A stretch of DNA of 64,000 nt from the NCBI GenBank assembly GCA_038496675.1, contig CM076656.1, forward strand, positions 23,637,425 to 23,701,424. Reading direction: 5' to 3'. The notes beneath the pieces were generated by a model. That model worked only from the letters and a program-made list of their open reading frames with translations. It was not told the DNA's origin and searched no databases. This DNA is from Rachycentron canadum (taxonomy: Eukaryota; Chordata; Actinopteri; Carangiformes; Rachycentridae). Below, in pieces: positions 56,741 through 64,000 of this stretch; position 1 is the first letter of the stretch, and each line of letters starts with the position of its first letter. Position numbers and translations under genes: made by a program.

Positions 56741-58480
56741 GTAAGAAACCTTCCACTCAATTTTCTCCATCTGACCTTTTCGCAGAAGAGTCCATCTGTG
56801 CTGGCTCCCTGCGACTCCGCAGTCACAGAGACCCATCCCTGCCACTTTCACGGATCACGGCGTCTTGACAGACATAAAAAAAAAATAACACTATGAGATG
56901 GAGTGCGCTGCCACCAGCATTTCAATGAAATGAAATGAAGCGAAACGGCTGGCCATAACCCGCCTTAACGACAGAATCGCTTATTTAGATGTCACTAATT
57001 AGAAACACTGCTTGTTGTGGTGGGGAACTATGATCTGCTCATTGTTTCGAGTGATAATGGTGCAGAGCTTTATAAATCCAGCACAGAAAGCTAAACGCCA
57101 ATAAAGCACAGAAGTCATTTTATGCTGACCACATCAGAACACACAAAGTCAAGGAACAAGCTACAAAATTATATTGCAGCTCATCACCAAAAACCTCAGT
57201 GTCAATCAATGCGGCATTGGAAAATCCACTCCTCTGGAGTTGTTCTCTCCCCAATAACACCACCACCACATAGGCCCCTTTAGATTAGAAAAGAAAGTGG
57301 GTGCAGTGAAGCATTTCGGGAGCAGGAAGCCTTTGGCTGGGCAGAAATCCCAGCCTGGATCCTCCAAAGCCCGCTGGCCATGAAAGATGTCGGCTGCCTT
57401 TATAGATGCCCATGCTGAGCTGATGGGGCCTGACACGGGTTGGCTGCTGACCACCACCCAGCCAACTCTACTCGCCTCTTCGACACCCGCTAACCTCTGA
57501 AAACCAAGTTGGGCAAGGGGGCGGTCGGGGGCCCCGTTTCGAGCCAATATGGCTGACGTGTGAAAGGGGCCAGATGCCTGAGCAGAAAGAACCGTGGCAT
57601 TGCTGAACCGGGCCCGCTCCGTTCACATACTGGGGGATCGGCGGGAGGGGATTGCTGGGGGCAGCCAAGATCCCAGGTGACAGGCGGCTGGGACAATGTC
57701 CCAGTGGTGAGTTCATAAAAGACGACGGGTTGTTTTGTGGTTGCTGCCTACCCCAGGACATGAATGTAATTAGAGCACAGTTGAAAGGTCAGGGCTGTAC
57801 TTTTAAGTGCCACTAAACGCTGCGAGGGTCTAATGTACCATTGAGGAGGAGATTGACTGGTGCCCCATCCTCCCCTCTCACCCCTCACATCGGGGGACCC
57901 AGCAAGTGTGCAGAAGTCTTTGTCGGCCTGTCACAGCGCTGGTGGAGAAGAAAAAATATTTGTGTTTAAAACATTTATCTGAAGATGTCTAAATGAAATT
58001 TAAAGAAAACTAAACAAAAAATGATTAAAGACATAATCAGAGAATATTATTCATTATTTCACCCTGAGAGCACCAGACCACAAACTACTCAAAACATGAC
58101 AAACGCACAAATACCAGTGTTTTAATGTGTGTAGCTTTCCACACTTCTTAGAAAACTTGACTGATTATTATTAAAGTATATTTCCTAGATGATGTTCAAC
58201 GAACTAGTAATGCCTCTACTGAAGCCTGTATAACCTTCAAACTTTGGCGGAGTTGTGATCAGCAGCCTGTGGTTCATGTGTTCATGAGTTTGTGTTAAAC
58301 CTATGCATTTGCATCCATTGGCAGCTTCCTGTGTAGCACGTTTTATCTTTTGGACGTTTCCCTATCATCAACACAGTCTGTTGCTGGGCCCTGCCAGACA
58401 GGCAGCTCTGTTCTCCGTCATCCATAATGCACCAGATTTTTTTTTTTTTTTTTTTTTTCTTTTCTTTTCCTGTGCTGTAG

Positions 58481-58591
58481 ATCCATCTGGTCTGCAGAGG
58501 GACTGGGCAGAACTGAATAGGCCGTACCCTGCCGGAGCAACAGCTCTGATGGCTGCGAGTCTGCTCGCTCATCACGCCCTTTATCGCAGAG
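58481..58591 (+). other. Exon-like symmetric phase-1 segment (uncertain)
   Basis: The acceptor TTTTCCTGTGCTGTAG lies at the end of a 40-base T/C tract. The donor GCAGAG followed by GTAACC closes a 111-base segment (37 codons) that starts and ends in phase 1. It encodes PSGLQRDWAELNRPYPAG then ATALMAASLLAHHALYRR. The GATALMAAS part faintly recalls an ankyrin-repeat helix. No flanking exons or domain context were seen, so this is a candidate only. Confidence 0.17.
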
Positions 58592-60388
58592 GTAACCTTA
58601 GAGGCGCCTGTGAAAACGATCAGTCATGTTCTTTGACGCGAGGCTTATTGTCACTGCGGGAAGAGAAGTGTAGCTCTACTGGACAGCTTTTCATCGACTG
58701 CAACAATTTGGATCCTGCAGTGTACAGCTTGACCCCTGATAACCAATTGTGAATACTCATAAGTCTTGCTCATTGGTACTGACCCCTTTGAGGAGTGTGT
58801 AGCTGCTCTTTGTGTGTGTGTATTTTTTTCACCTTCCGTCTTTTCCCGAGGCTATATTGAATTATGTCTCTGTCAGGTCCCTAAGCCCCCTATATTTCCT
58901 CTACTGTGCAGCAGCCCTAGATTCAGTATCAAATTCTCCTCATGCTGGCACTTTGTGCATCCCCCTGGCCCCTCAGATCTTTATCCCAGCATCCCCTTGC
59001 CTGGCAATGCTGAATTCATGCTAGGTTCAGGTTTTAAATGATTTTTCCACAGATAGAACACGCAGAGATCTGCATGGACCTCGCACACATAATCAGTCAA
59101 ACATTTAAAACTGCAGGGGTCAAATTGTTTCACTGCACCACACCGGCTTAAAAAGGTTCTGTATTATGCAAAGGCCAAAAACGAAAAAGTTTTACTTAAC
59201 ATTTATCTCCATGCTCATTTAGTTTATTTAAAAACTATTTGGCTGTAATAGGTTTTGGCTTTAATTACTGGAATGCCTAAATAGCGCTGGAAATGTGCAT
59301 ATTTACAATCATGCACTGAGAGATTGGATTTTGAATCACGCCGTCGATCCGATGGACCAAGGAGACTGGTGAATGGAGGCAGACAGAATGACAATGGGGA
59401 TCCCAGTCTTGCTCCATGGACCCGTCTGAGTCATCAATGGTGGAGTCACAGGGAAAATGGGCCCGGTTGCACCATTTTCTCAAATGAGGCAATTAGGAGG
59501 GCAGTCTGAATGGAGATCAGGCTCAGCTTCGCTGTGCCACAAGGAAATGAGTGAGACAGGGAGAATCGGGGAAAGCTTAGAGACAATAGGGCTCTTTGCA
59601 CCTCCATTGATTCCTTTTAGCCCAGAAGCATCAAGAGCTCCTGCGAAAATTGATCAGAGCAGGGAGCCACCTTTGTTATCGATAAAGATAAACTGGGAGA
59701 CTCCCCAACACAAGAAGTACTCAATATGGGAAAATAGCTGGAGCTGTGAAGACAATCTGGTTGCCAATGCAGCCATGCAGCCCAACAGGGAACAGACTGG
59801 CAAGAGGCAAAAGCTTGAGACCAGACTGTGTCCTTTGGGGAGTTTGCTTTTACAGCAAGGTCAGTCTCTCAAGTGCTTGATACTGAACAAATCAAAGCTC
59901 TACATCTGAGAGTGTCTGTGCAGCCCACACTGACAAGACGGAGGATCAGAGATGTAGGAGCTCACATTAAGGCTGCTAATTAACAGAAAACATATTTCAA
60001 ACTACAAACGGGAGGACGCGTGCCTGAAATTTCAAAAATATACGCCACTCCGACAACGCAGAGGCAGCATCCTGTTTAGAGACAGCAGGATGCAGCCACT
60101 GAACACTGTGTGGGGTCTCCGGCTTCTTTTAATAATCTCAGTGATCAAACTGTTACATCACCATTTCCGCATTCACAATATCTCTTAAAAGGTATATCCT
60201 TTTCCAGTCTGCAGGTCGCTTGTACATAAACATGTAACAACGTCCCTCGTCTGTAGAGTCTCACGTTAAATCCAAGAATAAGTGTTGTAGGGCACCAAAC
60301 AGCCTGATCAATCATGACAAACTTCCATTGCACACGAGATGAGACATGATAAATTATATTTAATTATATTAAGTTATTGTTGACAAGA

Positions 60389-60788
60389 AGGTAAAGTCAG
60401 ATTGTATTGAAGTCTATGGGAAAATGTCCCTACTTCTCCCTTGATTTATTAGCTCAGTAAACGTTTTCCTAATGAGTTTATGGTCTCAGTCTCTAGTTTC
60501 AAGTCTTCAATACAACATGATGTTCATTTTTTAAATGATGGTCCCATTTAGAGGAAAATGGACCATAAAGCAGGGGATTAGTTAGGGGGTGGGGCTATTA
60601 TGTGATTGACAGACTGTACCACCCAATCAGGATGTAGTACCAAGCAGGTCAGCTCCACCCCTCACTCCTCCTCAGCTCCACCTTCTCCTCCAAATATGGT
60701 CCAGACAAATATGGACAAATTAGAAACTCAAGGCTTCGAACTGGCAGCTCACAAACCAATGGGTGACATCATGGCGAGTTGCCACTCG
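60389..60788 (+). mobile_element. Family A element, 5'-truncated
   Basis: It starts at GTCAGATTGTATTGAAGTC and retains TTGATTTATTAGCTCAG, TTATGGTCTCAGTCTCTAG, AATACAACATGATGTTC, TGATTGACAG (60603-60612), CACTCCTCCTCAGCTCCACC, CAAACCAATGGGTGACATCA and GTTGCCACTCG. The AAGATGGC region is deleted and the CRE is changed to TGACATCA. Confidence 0.88.
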
Positions 60789-63700
60789 TATTAAATGGGG
60801 CAGTCAGGCCTGGGGTAAATACTGCTCTTTACTTTTGATGCTGGGTCTTTTTACTCTACCAGCATCAACAGGTTTGAGGTTCCATTATTAACTAAATCAA
60901 CACAGCAAACATTGTGGCTGTCTTTGACTCTACTACAGACGCCAAAGAAGCCTTGTTTTGGACTCTGAGTCCAGTCATAATCAAACCGAAATAATTTAAC
61001 CACATCTAGGAATCCACAGGTAACTTTCCGTGGACCTACAATTAAATCAGTCACTGCCAACTCATATTTTAAGCAACAATAGCTATGCAAAATGAAAAAA
61101 AAAAAAAAAAAAACTTTTACATTGTCATAGTCTTGTCCTATTACTGCTGATGAGATGACAGAGCTTTTTTTTTTTTTTTTTAATGGATCCTATTGCATCT
61201 CTGGTCAGAAAGAGGTTCAGAAAAAAATTTGGTTCAGAAAAAAATGGGAAGAGAAAAACTTCACGTTCCAAACGCAGGGGTCATTTCAAGACCACAGAGG
61301 GCATCAGGAGTGATACAACCCAATGAGGCAAGTTGCTCAAGCGAGTCCAGCCTGTCTTGACTGCAGATGGGCCAATTAGGAGATGATGAAAAGCTCTGGG
61401 AAGGCGGGCCTAAACTGTGTCTTTGTAATTGGCTGGATTTTCTTTGAGATAAGAGAACACCTGCTATCCAATTTTACATCAAAATAAATACGCAGCCCCT
61501 CCAGAAGCAGGAGACAAATGGTGGCAGACAGGATTTTAACGGAGCTTTCCGGGGAAAGAAACACCCAACTTCAAAACCAGAAAGCTTAGACACAATATCC
61601 AATCAGGTCTGGGAAGTTCATTGAATGTGGAAGGGACCTTCCAATCTGTATTAAGTATATGTTAGTATTTCCTGAGCAATAAATTTTGGGGTAAATTGGA
61701 GGAGCTCAAATAGCAAGGACTCTTCAGAGCACTGACAGCATGTCTGGCTCATAATGACCCATGAAAGCACTTTGACATTGATAATAGCTGGATTCTGATG
61801 AGCAGGACACGGTGCTCGAAATTTGAGGGAAAGCGGTTTTTCTTTTTCCCTCTCGTCTTCTTTTTTTTTTTTTTTTTTTCCCCTTGACAGACAAGACTAC
61901 CACTTTTTTTTTTTTTTTTTTGTTCTGGCAGGCCATCCTTCTCTCTCTCCGTTTTCTCTACCTCTCACCTTCCAGAGCATCCTGGTATTTTTCATTTCTC
62001 CATCCAGCAGGGTGGGGTTTTTTTTATGGAGTATGGTGGGGAGTGTTTCAGCACTTCATAAATCCTTGGCCGTGTTGTCTCATTTGTTATCCTTTTAGGT
62101 TTATGGCGTTCCTGCTTTCTATGTGGGCAGACTAAGACCTGATCCCTGGAGGCCTCCTGGAACTGGAGGTAACCTCCCTTATAGTTTGCTTAACAGTTAC
62201 AGCATGTGTGGCACTAAGCCATGGGAAGCCTGCATGGCTTTTAACACATCCAGGCTCAAGCACAATGGAATATGACGACTAGGTTGGAAGTAATACTCGG
62301 TTGATTTGTCTTTTGACCTTCTAACCATTAATCCAATATATACCCTCTATGTGGTACTTTCCATTTCGTGGCTGGTATCTCACCTGGACCTGGATCACAT
62401 CAATAACAGCCATCTTTCTTCTTTCGAGCCAACTGCCTGGTCAGCATTTTTCTAGCAAATCGAGCAATTAACCTCATCAAATTATCCGAAACCGGAGTCA
62501 CCTTGAAAAAGTTGAAACAGTTGACACTGACAAATAATCAATTCATTGACTTCAGGCATCCTTTACACATTCATACATGTAGAGCAGCGCTTTTCTTGGG
62601 TCCACACAGCAAAGGATAATATTCAGGCGCACACTGAAAGGCTTAAAACAGGTTACTTGTATTATTCATTATGATGAACAAACCAGATGAAGCCCATGTT
62701 ACATTGCTATAGATACACATGATATTAAATGTGTACATATTTATAGGCACTATCGAGCTTTTAACCTTGGAGTAGTTTATCAAATTGAAATATCGCAGGG
62801 TTACAAAAACAAAATCCCGCTGTCGACCGCGGCTGACGAATGAACTGTGTACTTCGTGCATGTGCACAGGAAGTAAAAACCGTGCTCCGACATGTTTAAA
62901 GAAAAAAAAAACAAAAAAAAAACATCTAGTTTTTGCTTAGTGGAGCTGCTGAGGACCAATCAGCGCATCAATCTTTGCACACTTACTAAATCAACTCATC
63001 AACGTGTACATATTTATCTAGCTCATCCCACGAAGACCATTCTCTGTTGATTTAACTTCTGTTATTTCCAGTCACATTTTCAGAACAGGATTCGTATTGG
63101 ATTTGTTTCCAGGGCTGCCACACAGGACTTTCTCACACCCCAGGACCCTGGAGGGCTGTCCAGCCATGGCACTTGGCAGAGCCGGGCGTCTCCTCCCTCC
63201 CTGAGTTTGTCTGTCTGTAGTCAGTCCAGGACCACAGCCTGTCAATACTGATGGAGACCCCACTGACTAGGAAAAGGCTGGTAGGGCCCCACGCATATGT
63301 GCATCTGTGTGTGTTTGTGTGTGTATGACTATATTGTATGTATGAAGCCAAGTTTCATTCCAGGGCTAAAAATAAAATAAGATGAATTTTTCAAGCACTG
63401 ACTTTCCTCGCCAACAGAACTGTTCACTACCAGTTTATGTTGTTTTCATACATATACATTGTTGATTTTCTCTACTCTAAAACACACTAATGGAGGTTAG
63501 AGACAAGATCCTCCGTTGCATAGGAAACAATGTTTGTGGCAACAACAGTTTGCAGAAAAGAATCAAGTAGGAAACATGAGCAACAATAGAAACTGTAGCT
63601 GAACAAAGAAACAACCTTCTCAAGGTTAATTGTATGAAACAGTAACTAGGGTCACACTATGACTGACAAGTGTTAGGATGTACAGTGTGATAAACACAAC

Positions 63701-63955
63701 CACAATCCTCATTCACTATACAATTTGTCACCAAAGATTGACGTGAAGAGTCTGGTATAATCCTACTTTAAAAGGCCTAAGATTGTGCCAGATTTCATGC
63801 TAGCCAGCTAGCTCGGGCCCATCCCCTCTTGTAACACCACTTTGACACTCGATGCTATGCAAGTCAGTGTAGCGTCAAGTCCACAAACACAAGAGGATGA
63901 AGAAGCCTGAAGTTCCTGACAGGCGTCATCGCTTTTTACTGCTGGAGGCAGTGGT
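60789..63955. other. Gene-free stretch at window end
   Basis: An A-run lies at 61096-61113, T-runs are at 61165-61182, 61861-61880 and 61904-61921, and a duplicated GGTTCAGAAAAAAAT occurs at 61214-61246. An 80-codon minus-strand frame at 60851-61090 has protein-like composition but no recognised family. Bases 61270-61620 and 62150-62560 are repeat-free. A TG-rich stretch lies at 63305-63325. No gene could be supported. Confidence 0.45.
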
Positions 63956-64000
63956 GCAGTCTGAGGGGTGGGGCCCACCTGCTCCGTCCTCTATCCTGAT
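63956..64000 (-). mobile_element. Family A element, cut by window end
   Basis: The last bases, read on the minus strand, are ATCAGGATAGAGGACGGAGC followed by AGGTGGGCCCCACCCCTCAG. This matches the family block CAATCAGGATAGAGTACAGAG...CCACCCCTCAC of the copies at 4080, 51740 and 60625. The rest lies beyond the window. Confidence 0.75.

Larger units (their letters stand above)
56141..60388. other. Gene-free stretch, largely single-copy
   Basis: An A-run lies at 56394-56411 and a T-run at 58438-58458. Bases 56900-57480 and 59280-59930 are repeat-free, even in composition and rich in CAATTA-, CTTTGTT- and GATAA-type words. They are the best candidates here for conserved non-coding DNA. At 59676-59685 is the perfect palindrome TTATCGATAA, next to a SOX-like CTTTGTT. 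Two exon-like segments (56665-56740, 58481-58591) are listed separately. Confidence 0.45.

Noticed and set aside
59457..59909. 150-codon plus-strand frame
   Set aside because: No recognised family. The DNA looks more like a non-coding conserved block, and no exon borders were found.

Overview
This window looks like intergenic or intronic DNA from a ray-finned fish, most likely a percomorph teleost. The evidence is its repeat content. It carries many short simple repeats, fish-type L2/Maui and other LINE 3' ends, an internally deleted Tc1-like transposon, a tRNA-derived SINE with a recognisable B box, and about a dozen copies of one non-autonomous element. That element has a TATATAA-containing end and a GGGGGCGACTCCACTGG core, and I recall it as widespread in percomorph genomes. 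No bacterial, organellar or viral gene is present. I found no protein-coding gene, tRNA, rRNA or known microRNA that I can support with confidence. The longest open frames are short and low-complexity, or lie in repeats.

Layout. Bases 1-8.5 kb hold a near-perfect hairpin, a CT/GA-rich tract, a SINE, a 238-bp minisatellite with an 11-bp unit, the first copy of the abundant element (called family A here), AT-rich palindromic microsatellites, a cluster of old DNA-element-like repeats and an L2/Maui tail. From 9.4 to 16.7 kb there are two family A copies plus fragments, a LINE/SINE tail and many TG/TC/CA tracts. The 16.7-24.9 kb stretch is mostly single-copy. From 25 to 36 kb there is another family A copy, a frameshifted LINE ORF2 remnant, a dead Tc1 relic, several long C or G runs and the first of two copies of a 450-490 bp repeat (family B). 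A 391-bp assembly gap sits inside an AT repeat at 36.6-37.0 kb, just after a CpG-rich block. From 37 to 64 kb there are seven more family A copies (the last cut by the window end), the second family B copy, two sharp hairpins and long CA tracts, with single-copy DNA between them.

No genes work together here in any visible way. The single-copy stretches have balanced composition and homeodomain-, SOX- and octamer-type words, which would fit a regulatory gene desert, but only alignment to other vertebrates could show that. A few short segments look like exons (strong acceptor, open frame, sometimes a donor). They are listed at low confidence.

The most interesting observation is that family A copies repeatedly carry close matches to binding sites for CTCF, YY1, CREB/ATF and PBX-MEIS. 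The element may therefore have spread a ready-made regulatory cassette. I see no convincing new defence, toxin or enzymatic system.
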